64,000 nt of DNA from Roseburia sp. AF12-17LB (GCF_003479605.1 NZ_QUHR01000007.1:62001-126000); one strand, 5' to 3'; positions 8,584 through 18,245 are shown, numbered from the stretch's first letter. The notes: generated from the sequence alone by a model not told the origin. Numbers and translations are program-made.

Positions 8584-8928
8584 AGGCGATTGCGAGAAGA
8601 GAAAATTTCATAAAGAAGCTGGCTTGCCAATGTCTGGCAAAAGCGCTGGAGCGTTCATCGGAATACGGATACCTTATGAGGCTTGTTAGGGGCACTTGGA
8701 ATTTCGCCCAATATCCGGCAACGCCGGTACAGGGATGTACCGGCGAGGCGCATATGAACATGGATGCGAATTTGCGCCGGTTGCCGAAAAAACTACTCAT
8801 GTTTCGAAATTCTTAGTGCCCCTTTTCAAGCATCATGCAGTATCCAGTTTCGACGAACACTCCAGTGCTTTTGATGTAACACAGCAAAACAGTTTTTATA
8901 AATTTCTTTTCTTCTCTCGCAATCGCCT
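8584..8928. repeat. 345-bp fold-back element 1 with three-way-junction core
   Basis: The ends AGGCGATTGCGAGA (8584-8597) and its complement (8915-8928) match perfectly, and the arms stay imperfectly complementary for about 100 bp inward. The core (8688-8823) is bounded by AGGGGCACTTGGAATTTCG and its partner. Inside are CGGCAAC/GTTGCCG (8716-8722/8780-8786), a hairpin GCCGGTACA-GGGA-TGTACCGGC (8723-8744) and GGCGCA/TGCGCC (8747-8752/8773-8778), which together fold as a three-way junction. A related element lies at 18880-19153. It sits between promoter B and the exporter start. No protein gene is inside. Nature (MITE-like or structured RNA) unknown. Confidence 0.85.
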
Positions 8929-8962
8929 GCACAACCAATCAACCTAAAAAAGGAGGAAACCT

Positions 8963-9904
8963 ATGAGTACCCCAGTTGTAAAAATAGAAAACCTGGTGAA
9001 ACGCTACAAAGAGCTTGTAGCATTAGACCACTTTAACTTAGAGATTGAAGAAGGTGAGATTTTCGGTCTGCTCGGTCCAAACGGTTCCGGCAAGACTACG
9101 ACCATCAACTGCCTTCTTTCCCTGCTTTCCTATGACAAAGGAAACATTGAAGTATTTGGGAAAAAGATGAACCCGGATAGTTATGACCTGAAGCGGCAAA
9201 TCGGCGTTGTTATGCAGAACGTTGCCGTAGTGGATGAACTGACGGTATATGAAAACATTGATTATTTCTGTGGGCTTTATGTAAAAGATAAAGCACTCCG
9301 GAAACAGTATGTAGAGGAAGCCATTGCTTTTGTAGGCTTAGATGATTTCCGTAAATTCTTTCCAAAGAAGTTATCCGGCGGACTTTTAAGGCGGTTAAAT
9401 ATTGCCTGCGGCATTGCCCATAAACCAAAGCTGATTATCATGGATGAGCCGACCGTTGCCGTTGACCCGCAGAGCCGGAATAAGATTCTTGAGGGAATCG
9501 TGGAGCTGAACCGGAACGGTGCCACCATCATTTACACTTCCCATTACATGGAAGAGGTGGAGCAGATTTGTTCCCGGATTGCCATTATGGACAAAGGAAA
9601 AAATCTTGCCATCGGCACGAAGGATGAATTAAAGCAGATGATTAAGAAGAGTGAAAGTATTTCCATTGATATCTTAGACCTGCCGGATACAGCAATCGAT
9701 GAAATCCGTGCTTTAAAACATGTTTATGAAGTGACTTACGAAAATCACATGCTGACTGTTTTATGCAGCGGTGGAAGCCACAATCTCATTCATGTGCTGG
9801 ATTATCTGCAGCAGCATGAGATTACCTTCGGAAAAGTGTATTCCGAGCTTCCGACCTTAAATGATGTATTCTTAGAGATTACCGGCAAAGAATTAAGAGA
9901 CTAG
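8963..9904 (+). CDS. ABC transporter ATP-binding protein (LnrL-like)
   Basis: A 313-residue ATPase beginning after AGGAGGAAACCT. Walker A is GPNGSGKTT, the signature is the variant LSGGLLRR, Walker B is LIIMDEPTVAVDPQS, and the switch is IYTSHYMEEVEQ. The order ATPase-permease-permease next to a HisKA_3/NarL pair matches Bacillus LnrLMN, which expels linearmycin-type polyketides. Similarity to LnrL is inferred from architecture. Its leader contains fold-back element 1. Confidence 0.92.
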   Translation: MSTPVVKIENLVKRYKELVALDHFNLEIEEGEIFGLLGPNGSGKTTTINCLLSLLSYDKGNIEVFGKKMNPDSYDLKRQIGVVMQNVAVVDELTVYENIDYFCGLYVKDKALRKQYVEEAIAFVGLDDFRKFFPKKLSGGLLRRLNIACGIAHKPKLIIMDEPTVAVDPQSRNKILEGIVELNRNGATIIYTSHYMEEVEQICSRIAIMDKGKNLAIGTKDELKQMIKKSESISIDILDLPDTAIDEIRALKHVYEVTYENHMLTVLCSGGSHNLIHVLDYLQQHEITFGKVYSELPTLNDVFLEITGKELRD

Positions 9905-9916
9905 GAGGAGAAAGAT

Positions 9917-11086
9917 ATGCTTCAAATCATGAAATATCATTTCCGGATTCTCCTTAGAAATAGGGAGCAGATGTTCTGGATACTGCTTTTTCCGATTCTG
10001 CTTGGCATTATGTTCAAGGTAGCATTTTCCAATATCAGCAGTTCCGAAATACAAAAGCCGGTTTCCATTGCTGTTGTAGAAGAAAATAATTCGGATGCAT
10101 TAAAAAATATCAAGACCTTTTTAGAAAAAACGGAATTAAAAGATGGCGTTGCCCTCTTTGTTCCAACCTACTGCACAGAAGAAAAAGCCGTTTCCCTGTT
10201 AAAGGACCAGACGGTGGATGGCATTTTGTATACAGACAATTCTGCATCGGATACAGTCACACTTTCCCTTACGGTTTCTTCTTCTAGCTCTGATACCGTC
10301 CGCATGAATCAGAGTATTTTGCAGGCATTTGTAAAGCAGTACAATTCCTCGGTTTCTGCCATTGCGGATACTGCAAAAAATCACCCGGAGAACTTAGAAG
10401 CACTGCTTCAAAGTCTCTCTGAGCAGGTTACTTATACCAAAGAAGTTTCTTTAAACAAACATAATACCGATACTTATACACAGTACTTTTACAATCTGAT
10501 AGCTATGGCATGCCTCTTTACCAGCCTTTCCGGACTGTATGTTTCCCTCAATAACCAGGGAAATCTCTCCGCCATTGGTGCAAGACGCAATGTCTCTCCG
10601 GTTCATAAAATGAAGGTCATTATAGCAGAGCTTTTTTCCAATGTGATATTCCAGTTTATCTGTAATCTGGTTTCCTTTGCATTTATTGTACTGGTGCTTA
10701 AGATTGATTTAACCTACCATCTCCCACTGGCAATCCTGACGGTATTTGTCGGCTGTCTGACCGGAACTACCATGGGCTTTTTCGTAGGTTCCATCGGAGC
10801 CTTTTCCGAGGGAACAAAACAGGGAATTCTTGTCTCCGGCAGTCTGCTGCTTTGCTTCTTAAGCGGGCTTATGGTTGGAAATATGTGGATCATTGTCGAG
10901 AATACCTGCCCGGTTATCAACCGGATTTCACCGGCTGCCCTGATTTCCCGTGCCTTCTATACACTGGGCATTCAGGATAACCTAAACCAGTATTACCAAT
11001 GTATTCTGACACTGGTTGGCATTTCCGCTCTCTTCTGTTTGGGTGGATTCTTACTGACAAGGAGGAAAAGATATGCAAGTATTTAA
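9917..11086 (+). CDS. ABC-2 type permease (LnrM-like)
   Basis: A 389-residue permease. One N-terminal helix (about residues 17-40) is followed by a large external domain (to about 175) and then five helices, the YhgE/LnrM-type ABC-2 architecture of drug exporters. It begins 12 bases after the ATPase and overlaps the next permease by 14 bases, so a heterodimer with the following gene is likely. No substrate is visible from the sequence. Confidence 0.9.
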   Translation: MLQIMKYHFRILLRNREQMFWILLFPILLGIMFKVAFSNISSSEIQKPVSIAVVEENNSDALKNIKTFLEKTELKDGVALFVPTYCTEEKAVSLLKDQTVDGILYTDNSASDTVTLSLTVSSSSSDTVRMNQSILQAFVKQYNSSVSAIADTAKNHPENLEALLQSLSEQVTYTKEVSLNKHNTDTYTQYFYNLIAMACLFTSLSGLYVSLNNQGNLSAIGARRNVSPVHKMKVIIAELFSNVIFQFICNLVSFAFIVLVLKIDLTYHLPLAILTVFVGCLTGTTMGFFVGSIGAFSEGTKQGILVSGSLLLCFLSGLMVGNMWIIVENTCPVINRISPAALISRAFYTLGIQDNLNQYYQCILTLVGISALFCLGGFLLTRRKRYASI

Positions 11087-12248
11087 AACTTTTCTGAAAA
11101 TTGCAAAGAAGAAATTTCCTTCGGTGCTTTTATACTATATTATTTTTACCGTTGTTGTAATTGCCATGAGTAAAATCGGAGCATCCGACCATGAAACTTC
11201 TTTTACTGCCACAAAGGCAGACATTTATATTATTGACGAGGATAACAGCACTGCAAGCCACGCTTTAAGTGATTATCTTTCCTCCATGCACAATCCGGTC
11301 ACTTTAAAGGATACGGATACTATGACCTTACAGGATGCCCTTTATTATCAAAAGGTTGACTATATTTTAACCATCCCGGAAGGTTTTGAAGAACAGCTTA
11401 CTGATTCTGATGCCAGAGATTTCCTTCCGGTTTCCATGCGAAAGGACAACTCCAATGGCTATTTTGTAGACCAGCAGGTAACTGAGTATCTTTCCAGTGT
11501 CCGCTTATTTATGGCTGGTGGCTTCTCTCTTTCCGAAGCAGTAACAAAATCCAGTGAATCACTTTCCAAAGGAAACGATACTACGGTTCTTAAGCTTGAA
11601 GAAAAGGAAACGGATGGTGCACAGATTGGACTTACCTATTTCTTCCAGTATCTTCCTTATGTACTCATTAATATGCTGTTACTTGGTATGACTCCTATTC
11701 TGATGACCTTTAACCAGAAAGATTTAGGTGCAAGGATTTCCTGCTCCTCTCTTTCCTTAAAGTCCAGAAATGCGCAGATTACTTTAGGATGTATCGTATT
11801 CAGTCTCTTTGTATGGCTGCTCTTTATCCTGACTGCACTTTTTATCTACGGACCAGACACTCTGTTCTCGATAAACGGACTCCACTCTCTTTTAAACAGT
11901 GCCATGGTTCTGCTGTTTTCCATAGCACTTACGCTCCTTGTAAGTACTTTTGCACTCAAACAGCAGTCCCTCAGTATGATTGCAAATGTTGCCTCCCTGG
12001 GATTGAGTTTCCTCTCCGGAATCTTCGTTCCGCAATACCTTTTGGGAAAAGGTGTTCTTGCTGTGGCGCATTTTCTTCCAACCTACTGGTATATCCGCCT
12101 CAATTCCATGCTGGGCGGTATATCGGATGAAATACTTACCACTGCGAAATACTGGCGCTTTATCGGTATCCAGTTTGGCTTCTTCGTCGCAATATTCTGT
12201 ATTTATCTGGTTTCCAGCAAATACCAGAAACGCAGCCGCAACGCATAA
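11073..12248 (+). CDS. ABC-2 type permease (LnrN-like)
   Basis: A 391-residue permease with the same layout as its neighbour: N-terminal helix, long extracytoplasmic domain, five C-terminal helices with LSMIANVASLGLSFLSGIF. The start lies inside the end of the previous gene, preceded by AAGGAGG. It is the third gene of the LnrLMN-like unit, which ends at a strong terminator 25 bases later. Confidence 0.9.
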   Translation: MQVFKTFLKIAKKKFPSVLLYYIIFTVVVIAMSKIGASDHETSFTATKADIYIIDEDNSTASHALSDYLSSMHNPVTLKDTDTMTLQDALYYQKVDYILTIPEGFEEQLTDSDARDFLPVSMRKDNSNGYFVDQQVTEYLSSVRLFMAGGFSLSEAVTKSSESLSKGNDTTVLKLEEKETDGAQIGLTYFFQYLPYVLINMLLLGMTPILMTFNQKDLGARISCSSLSLKSRNAQITLGCIVFSLFVWLLFILTALFIYGPDTLFSINGLHSLLNSAMVLLFSIALTLLVSTFALKQQSLSMIANVASLGLSFLSGIFVPQYLLGKGVLAVAHFLPTYWYIRLNSMLGGISDEILTTAKYWRFIGIQFGFFVAIFCIYLVSSKYQKRSRNA

Positions 12249-12273
12249 TTATCTACAGTAGCTTTGGCAACAG

Positions 12274-12320
12274 AAAGCCCCGGAAGAACTAATTTACAAT
12301 GTTCTTCCGGGGCTTCTTTC
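12274..12320 (+). terminator. Terminator after second exporter operon
   Basis: GCCCCGGAAGAAC (12277-12289) pairs with GTTCTTCCGGGGC (12301-12313) and is followed by TTCTTTCT. The stem is long and GC-rich. It lies between the convergent exporter and metG genes and may act in both directions. Confidence 0.85.
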
Positions 12321-12376
12321 TATAGCTATTCCCTTATATGCTCTTTCTTTATGCAGCTAATCTGAAAATCTTATAA

Positions 12377-14377
12377 TTAGCAGATTTCTGCTCCTGCCGG
12401 CATATCCTTTTCCGGTGTCAGAAGTGCTAATTCTCCATTTTCATCCTCCGCGCAAAGTAACATTCCTTCAGATAATACACCTGCAAGTTTTGCCGGTTTT
12501 AAGTTTACTAATACCATAACTTTCTTGCCGACCATTTCTTCCGGTGTGTACTGTTTGCGGATACCGGATACAATCTGTTTTACCTGGCTTCCGATTCTTA
12601 CCTGTGAACACAGTAATTTCTTGGATTTCTCTACTGCCTTACACTCGATGATTTCACCAACCTGGAACTGCATTTTCATAAAATCATCATAAGTGATTTC
12701 TTCCTTTGGCTCAATGTCGATGACAGCGGCATCTGCTTTTGCTTCTGTCTCAACTTCTTTGCCTAATGCTTTCTGCTCTGCTTCGAATTCTGCTTTCTGG
12801 GCAGCGCGGATTGCTTCTACCTTCGGCATTACTTCCTTCGGGTCTAATCTTGCGAAGAGAATCTCCGGTTTCTCCGTTACTTTATTATCATTTGGATAAA
12901 GTCCAAACTGATTCAGCTCATCAAATCCACGCAGTCCTGTATTAAGCTGCGCTGCGATTTTCTCTGCGGTCTCCGGCAGAAAGCTTGCTAAAAGGCTTGC
13001 GCCGATAGTGATGGACTCGGTCAGATTGTAAAGCACTTCGCTTAAGCGGTCTTTCTTTGCTTCATCCTTTGCCAGTACCCAAGGGGCTGTTTCATCAATA
13101 TATTTGTTGCAGCGGCGGAATACATTAAATACTTCTGTAATGGCATCTGCCACACGAAGTCCGGACATCTTATCTGCAATCTTATCTCTTGCGCCGGTTA
13201 CGACTGCCTTCAAGTCATTATCTACTTCTTCTGTGACTCCGGTGCTCTTTACGACACCGTCAAAATATTTATTGCTCATGGAAATGGTACGGCTTACCAG
13301 GTTTCCAAGGATGTTGGCAAGGTCGGAATTGAAACGCTCTACAACCAGCTCCCAGGTAATGATTCCATCATTTTCAAATGGCATCTCATGCAATACGAAA
13401 TAACGGGTTGCATCTACACCAAAGAGGTCTACCATATCATCAGCATAGATTACATTTCCCTTGGATTTGCTCATTTTCTCGCCACCCTGTAAGAGCCATG
13501 GATGTCCAAATACCTGCTTTGGCAGTGGCAGGTCTAATGCCATTAAGAAAATCGGCCAGTAAATGGTATGGAAACGGATGATATCTTTTCCTATTAAGTG
13601 TAAATCTGCCGGCCAGTTCTTCTTGAATAAATCGGAAGAATTGCCATCTGCATCATAGCCAATCTTGGTAATGTAGTTGGTCAGTGCATCCAGCCATACA
13701 TATACTACATGCTTTGGATCAAAGTCTACCGGAATTCCCCAGGAAAATGAGGTTCTGGATACACATAAATCCTGAAGTCCCGGAAGCAGGAAGTTATTCA
13801 TCATCTCATTCTTACGGGATACCGGCTGGATAAACTCCGGATGCTCATTGATATATTCGATTAACCGGTCCGCATATTTGCTCATTTTAAAGAAATATGC
13901 TTCTTCTTTTGCCGGCTGTACTTCACGACCACAGTCCGGACATTTTCCATCTACCAGCTGGGATTCTGTCCAGAAAGACTCACATGGAGTACAATAAAGT
14001 CCCTCATAGGAACCCTTATAAATATCACCTTTATCATAAAGTTTCTTAAAAATCTTCTTAACCTGTGTCTCATGGTCTTCATCGGTAGTACGCACGAAAT
14101 TATCATAAGAAGTATTCATCAAATCCCAGATTCTCTTTACTTCTCCGGCAACTTCGTCTACGAACTGCTTCGGTGTAATTCCTTTTTCCTCTGCCTTTAA
14201 TTCAATCTTCTGTCCATGTTCATCGGTACCGGTCTGGAAATATACATCATAGCCTTCCAGTCTCTTGTATCTTGCGATTGCGTCTGCCAGTACAATCTCA
14301 TAAGTGTTTCCAATGTGCGGTTTACCTGATGTGTAGGCAATCGCGGTGGTCATGTAAAACTTTCCTTTGCTGCTCAT
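12377..14377 (-). CDS. metG: Methionyl-tRNA synthetase
   Basis: A 666-residue enzyme that charges tRNA with methionine. It has the class I HIGN motif (H21-N24), a zinc-type cysteine set in CTPCESFW...CPDCGRE, the KMSKSKGN loop near residue 300, and a C-terminal EMAP/Trbp111-like tRNA-binding domain (MQFQVGEIIECKAVEKSKKL onward). The start at 14377 is chosen from AGGAG seven bases upstream; upstream in-frame codons lack a site. It is preceded by a T-box leader and by tandem repeats placed between the T-box terminator and the ribosome site. Confidence 0.96.
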   Translation of the reverse strand: MSSKGKFYMTTAIAYTSGKPHIGNTYEIVLADAIARYKRLEGYDVYFQTGTDEHGQKIELKAEEKGITPKQFVDEVAGEVKRIWDLMNTSYDNFVRTTDEDHETQVKKIFKKLYDKGDIYKGSYEGLYCTPCESFWTESQLVDGKCPDCGREVQPAKEEAYFFKMSKYADRLIEYINEHPEFIQPVSRKNEMMNNFLLPGLQDLCVSRTSFSWGIPVDFDPKHVVYVWLDALTNYITKIGYDADGNSSDLFKKNWPADLHLIGKDIIRFHTIYWPIFLMALDLPLPKQVFGHPWLLQGGEKMSKSKGNVIYADDMVDLFGVDATRYFVLHEMPFENDGIITWELVVERFNSDLANILGNLVSRTISMSNKYFDGVVKSTGVTEEVDNDLKAVVTGARDKIADKMSGLRVADAITEVFNVFRRCNKYIDETAPWVLAKDEAKKDRLSEVLYNLTESITIGASLLASFLPETAEKIAAQLNTGLRGFDELNQFGLYPNDNKVTEKPEILFARLDPKEVMPKVEAIRAAQKAEFEAEQKALGKEVETEAKADAAVIDIEPKEEITYDDFMKMQFQVGEIIECKAVEKSKKLLCSQVRIGSQVKQIVSGIRKQYTPEEMVGKKVMVLVNLKPAKLAGVLSEGMLLCAEDENGELALLTPEKDMPAGAEIC

Positions 14378-14401
14378 CTTCATTCTCCTTTTTATACTTT
14401 T

Positions 14402-14597
14402 GGTGCTCCTCAAGCGTTCCTGCGAGCCGCTTCGCTACTCGCGACCTGAGAAACTTCGTTTCACAGGTTTTCGCGGTATTTCTCAAGCGTTCCTGCGAGC
14501 TGCTTCGCTACTCGCGACCTGAGAAACTTCGTTTCACAGGTTTTCGCGGTGCTCCTCAAATGCTCGTGCAAGCACGGCATTTTCATCGCTACTCGCG
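14402..14597. repeat. 73-bp tandem repeat, about 2.7 copies, in the metG leader
   Basis: Units start at 14402, 14475 and 14548, exactly 73 bp apart. Units 1 and 2 differ at only a few positions. Unit 3 keeps the first dozen bases and the final GCTACTCGCG but differs between. On the transcribed strand each unit forms hairpins, for example CCTGTGAAAC-GAA-GTTTCTCAGG and GCGAG...CTCGC. They lie between the T-box terminator and metG. No other gene is present. Confidence 0.9.
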
Positions 14598-14885
14598 AAA
14601 AAAAATCCCGTCTTCTAATGAAAGAAGACGGGTGTTATCCGTGTTACCACTTCTATTTTACACATACCTTACAATATGTGCCTCATGAAGTATCCTGCAA
14701 TACTTCCCGCTATAACAGGCGGTCCTGTCGAAGCTTTGTCTCTTAAGATTCAGCCCCGCCACTCCAAAGCCATCTTCCATCTATCGCCCTTGATTCCATC
14801 TCAGCTAAACCCTGCGGTTTATTGGAACTCTCTGTACAATTCCGATAAATGTACTCTCTTCTTCCTTGCGTTTATCATCTAGGTG
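14598..14885 (-). promoter_or_regulatory. T-box leader of metG
   Basis: The transcribed strand shows the T-box signature AGAAGTGGTAACACGG (about 14636-14653) followed by the terminator CCCGTCTTC...GAAGACGGG (14607-14632) and a U run. Stem I features are present: AGAGAGTACA on the left, CAGAGAGTTCC in the middle, and ATG triplets in the right-hand specifier region (GATGGAAGATGGC), which agrees with methionine. Uncharged tRNA-Met should favour read-through into metG. Confidence 0.88.
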
Positions 14886-14887
14886 TA

Positions 14888-14916
14888 AAACTAACACAAT
14901 TTATTTGAAAAGTCAA
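14888..14916 (-). promoter_or_regulatory. metG: Promoter of the metG T-box transcript
   Basis: Read on the minus strand: TTGACT (14916-14911), 17 bases, then TAGTTT (14893-14888). The position directly upstream of the T-box start supports it as the vegetative promoter. Confidence 0.6.
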
Positions 14917-14943
14917 CCTTTGCAACCGGACCATCCGATATCC

Positions 14944-15223
14944 TTAAGCTTCACAAATTGCCTTTATCATCTGGTAAATCTCATCTTTATTTTTCTGCAA
15001 TACTAATTCAAGTTCAGAATAGAGAAGATTTTCTGCCAGATTAAAATAACGTCCATCTACTGTAGTTGTTTTCTTTCCCTGCTCCTGGCGCGTCTTTTTC
15101 CTCTGATAGATTAGCTTTATAATACAATTTGTTGGAATCTGCTACAAAATCCGGATTTACAATGTCCTTTATTTTGCATACTCCATTTGTTGATTTTACA
15201 ATATATGCTCCAATTGGATACAT
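14944..15223 (-). pseudogene. CarD-family transcription regulator remnant, middle deleted
   Basis: The first frame begins MYPIGAYIVKSTNGVCKIKD and runs to KLYYK, as in the N-terminal RNA-polymerase-binding domain of CarD-family proteins. A second frame continues with KLIYQRKKTRQEQGKKTTTV, then DGRYFNLAENLLYSELE, which matches the C-terminal DNA-binding part of the same family, and stops at 14944. The middle roughly 70-80 residues are lost and the two ends are out of frame. It is non-functional as a CarD protein. Only a 60-residue N-terminal product could still be made. Confidence 0.75.
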
Positions 15224-15328
15224 TTTCTCACCTCTGACACCGCATATTTTCGCTTTTTATGATAAACTTTTCAGTCTGCGATTTCAAAGGCACTTTTTCA
15301 CAATTTTAGAATTGCTATGGTTGTATAT

Positions 15329-17032
15329 TTATTCCACATGGAAATACTGTACGCTTCCTGCCAGCTGGTCAGCAATCTCACGAAGCTGCTCTGCGCTCAT
15401 GTATACCTGCTTAAAGGTATCTACAACCTCTTCCGTATCTTCGTAAGTCTTTTTCGTTCCGGATACACTGTCCTGCGCTATATTAGAAAGAGTCTCAACT
15501 GCCTGCAGAACCTCATTTCTCACATTCGCAAGATGCTCTGTGGTCTCTTTAATCTGCTGGATACTCTGCATGGAATTGGCTATCTGTGCCACAACCTCTT
15601 CCACCACCTTCTGGGTATCCTGCATGCTCTCACTCTGGCTCATAATGATTTCCTGCATTTTCTGCATAATCTCAACAGCTTTCTGGGAATCCTCGCTCAG
15701 CATCATGGCTGTTTCTTCAATTTCGTTGCTGGACTGATTGGACTGCTCAGATAATTTCTTAATCTGTTCTGCAACTACGGCAAATCCTTTTCCGTTCTCT
15801 CCTGCTCTGGCTGCCTCTATGGATGCATTCAGACTAAGTAAATCTGTCTCTTCTGCAATCGATGCGATAAATGCGGTTGCTTTGTAAATCTGCTGGACAG
15901 AATCGTTGGTACGGTTGGTCTGCTCCTGTACTTCTCCGATAATCTGCTCTACTTCGCCATTGATGCGCTGAAGATTTGCCAGTGTCTCCGCTGCTTTTTC
16001 ACTGGATTCATGCATAAATGCCGCATTGCTGTTTAATGCCTCCACCTCAGCAGAAGTCTCTGTTATATTATCTCCCATCAGCCGCATATGTTCTGAGGTA
16101 CTCTTTGAATTCTCTGCCTGCTCCGTAGAATTTTCTACAATACGGTTTACGGCTGTGCGCACCTTATTCATGGTTCCATTGGTATTATCGGCCGCTGTTC
16201 CAAGCAGAGAAGATGCCTCTAACAACTTCTGCACATTCTGATTGATTTCAAGTGTTGTCCGCTGCATCGCATCACGCAGGGTAATCGTAACTCTGGAAAG
16301 GTCTCCGATTTCATCCTTACTCTTAAGCAGCTTATTATTCACCTGTACATTCAAATCGCCTGCTGCAATCTTCTCCACCGTTTTAATACTGGTTCTGATA
16401 TTCCTGCTGATCGTGCTTGCCAGCTTCGTGCTGACAATCAGGCAGACCAGCATAATTGCCACCACCGCTGCCACAATCGATCCTAAAAGCCGCATTACAA
16501 CAGCATCTTTATCCTGCTTATTGGTTCCTACGAATACCATTCCCACAATATCTGTATCGGAGCCATTCTGATATACCGGCATAAAATAACCATAATTTAA
16601 AGTTCCTTCTATAGATACTGCCTGACTGAAATATTCTTCTCCACCATTTAATACTTTTTCTACAATGACATCTCCTGCTTTGGATTTTAAGATACGATTT
16701 CCATTCTCATCCGTTGCTGAAGTCATGATTCGTTTATCTCCATAGAAAAAAGTTACATCCATTCCGGTATTATCTTTAATCCGGTCTACCAGATTCTCTG
16801 ATTTGGAAATATTGTAACTTCCCTTCCAGATGTCCCCATTGCTGGTCTCAAGATAATCTCCGGTATTCTGGTCATATGCTGCCAACGTTGCGGCAGCGGT
16901 TCCCTTTAATGCATCCTTTATCTCATCCATCATGGAATTCTTTACCATGGTTACGGTAAATAGTATGGTGATAATTCCTAATATCAATACCGGTCCAATT
17001 GTAATTGCCAGAATTTTTTTCTTTAGATTCAT
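15329..17032 (-). CDS. Methyl-accepting chemotaxis protein
   Basis: A 567-residue chemoreceptor: TM1 at residues 8-30, an extracytoplasmic single-Cache-like sensor (about 31-185), TM2 (about 186-208), HAMP, and the signalling hairpin with [18 protein letters not shown] and [16 protein letters not shown]. It starts 10 bases after the BMP-type binding-protein gene, so the two form one transcript. The receptor may read the loaded binding protein or act on the same class of ligand. No flagellar genes are in the window. Confidence 0.93.
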   Translation of the reverse strand: MNLKKKILAITIGPVLILGIITILFTVTMVKNSMMDEIKDALKGTAAATLAAYDQNTGDYLETSNGDIWKGSYNISKSENLVDRIKDNTGMDVTFFYGDKRIMTSATDENGNRILKSKAGDVIVEKVLNGGEEYFSQAVSIEGTLNYGYFMPVYQNGSDTDIVGMVFVGTNKQDKDAVVMRLLGSIVAAVVAIMLVCLIVSTKLASTISRNIRTSIKTVEKIAAGDLNVQVNNKLLKSKDEIGDLSRVTITLRDAMQRTTLEINQNVQKLLEASSLLGTAADNTNGTMNKVRTAVNRIVENSTEQAENSKSTSEHMRLMGDNITETSAEVEALNSNAAFMHESSEKAAETLANLQRINGEVEQIIGEVQEQTNRTNDSVQQIYKATAFIASIAEETDLLSLNASIEAARAGENGKGFAVVAEQIKKLSEQSNQSSNEIEETAMMLSEDSQKAVEIMQKMQEIIMSQSESMQDTQKVVEEVVAQIANSMQSIQQIKETTEHLANVRNEVLQAVETLSNIAQDSVSGTKKTYEDTEEVVDTFKQVYMSAEQLREIADQLAGSVQYFHVE

Positions 17033-17042
17033 TTGCTTCCCC

Positions 17043-18245
17043 CTACTCTACCACTTCAACTGTCTTAAAATACCAGTCTATTCCTCCGGTAATTGTCGCA
17101 TCATCTAATGTTTTTCCTTCTTTTCCTACGGTTTCTCCGGTATTGGTCTCAATTACACCATCAAACACGCCATTTTCCCCGGAAAGAATTGCTGCCTTTG
17201 CCTCCTCAACTTTCTCCTCAGTTCCATCTGCACAGAAATCAGCAAGCGACGTAAGTCCTACCAGGTTCTCATTCATTCCGCCATAATAATTGCTGCCATC
17301 CCATGTTCCGTCGATAACACTCTGCACTGCTGATGTATAATAGGCACTCCAGTTCCAGATAACACTGCAAAGACAAGCCTCCGGTGCATTTTTACTCATA
17401 TCAGAATTATAACCGATACTATAAACACCTTTTTCCTGTGCCAATGTCTGCGGATATTCTGTATCACAATGCTGTGCAATGACATCACAGCCCATGTTAA
17501 GAAGCGTCTCTGCTGCCGCCTTCTCTCCGTCAGGGTCAAACCAGCTGTTTGTAACTTTTACATAGACTTTCGCGTCCTGGTTTACAGAATATATTCCCAG
17601 TGCAAATGCATCTATTCCACCAGTTACCTCTGAATTTGAAGAATCCATCGCTGCCACATAACCGATTTTATCGGACTTGGTATTCATGCCCGCTACGATT
17701 CCGCTCAAGTAACGTGCCTGATAAATTCTTCCAAAATAATTATTAAAATTCTTTCCGTTGCTCATATATCCGGTTCCATGTGAAAAATAAATATCCGGAT
17801 ATTCTTCTGCCATCTCTGCGGTGGTCTCCATATACCCCCAGCTTGTGGCGAAAATAATATTACAGCCTTCGTCAATGCATTCCTGTATTGCTGCTCTGGT
17901 TGCATCTGCATCAGTATCCGAAATATTAATTTTACGCACAATCTGGTCATCGGAAAGATTTAAGTTCTGCTGCATTCCCTGAATACCAAGATCATGGGTA
18001 TATGTATAACCACTTCCCTCTGCCGGATCGGATAGATGAATGACACCTACCTTAATCTCATCCTTCGGTATCCCCCCGGTATCACCCGATGTGTTATCCG
18101 CCACTGCTTCCGTGCCTTCTTCTACGCTGTCACTGCCTTCATTGGTAGCATAATCGTCTAACTGCGTGCTTTTCCCGCACCCGGAAAAAACCAAGCTGGC
18201 TACCAGTAATAAAGCACCGGTCAGCTTTATCATTCGTTTCTTCAT
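17043..18245 (-). CDS. BMP-family substrate-binding lipoprotein (nucleoside-type)
   Basis: A 400-residue lipoprotein. The signal peptide ends at the lipobox VFSGC. The BMP/Med-family blocks [37 protein letters not shown] and [14 protein letters not shown] are clear; the family binds purine nucleosides and related ligands. The ATG at 18245 has GGGAGG 11 bases upstream; a GTG four codons earlier directly abuts the site and is rejected. No ABC permease or ATPase lies nearby. The partner is a chemoreceptor, which suggests a sensory job or sharing of a distant transporter. Confidence 0.88.
   Translation of the reverse strand: MKKRMIKLTGALLLVASLVFSGCGKSTQLDDYATNEGSDSVEEGTEAVADNTSGDTGGIPKDEIKVGVIHLSDPAEGSGYTYTHDLGIQGMQQNLNLSDDQIVRKINISDTDADATRAAIQECIDEGCNIIFATSWGYMETTAEMAEEYPDIYFSHGTGYMSNGKNFNNYFGRIYQARYLSGIVAGMNTKSDKIGYVAAMDSSNSEVTGGIDAFALGIYSVNQDAKVYVKVTNSWFDPDGEKAAAETLLNMGCDVIAQHCDTEYPQTLAQEKGVYSIGYNSDMSKNAPEACLCSVIWNWSAYYTSAVQSVIDGTWDGSNYYGGMNENLVGLTSLADFCADGTEEKVEEAKAAILSGENGVFDGVIETNTGETVGKEGKTLDDATITGGIDWYFKTVEVVE

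Noticed and set aside
8584..8928. Fold-back element as a retron or IS-associated RNA
   Set aside because: No reverse transcriptase, transposase or TnpB/IscB-like gene lies near either copy.
14402..14597. Tandem repeats as a CRISPR array
   Set aside because: Units are 73 bp, directly adjacent without spacers, and lie in the metG leader. No cas gene is present.
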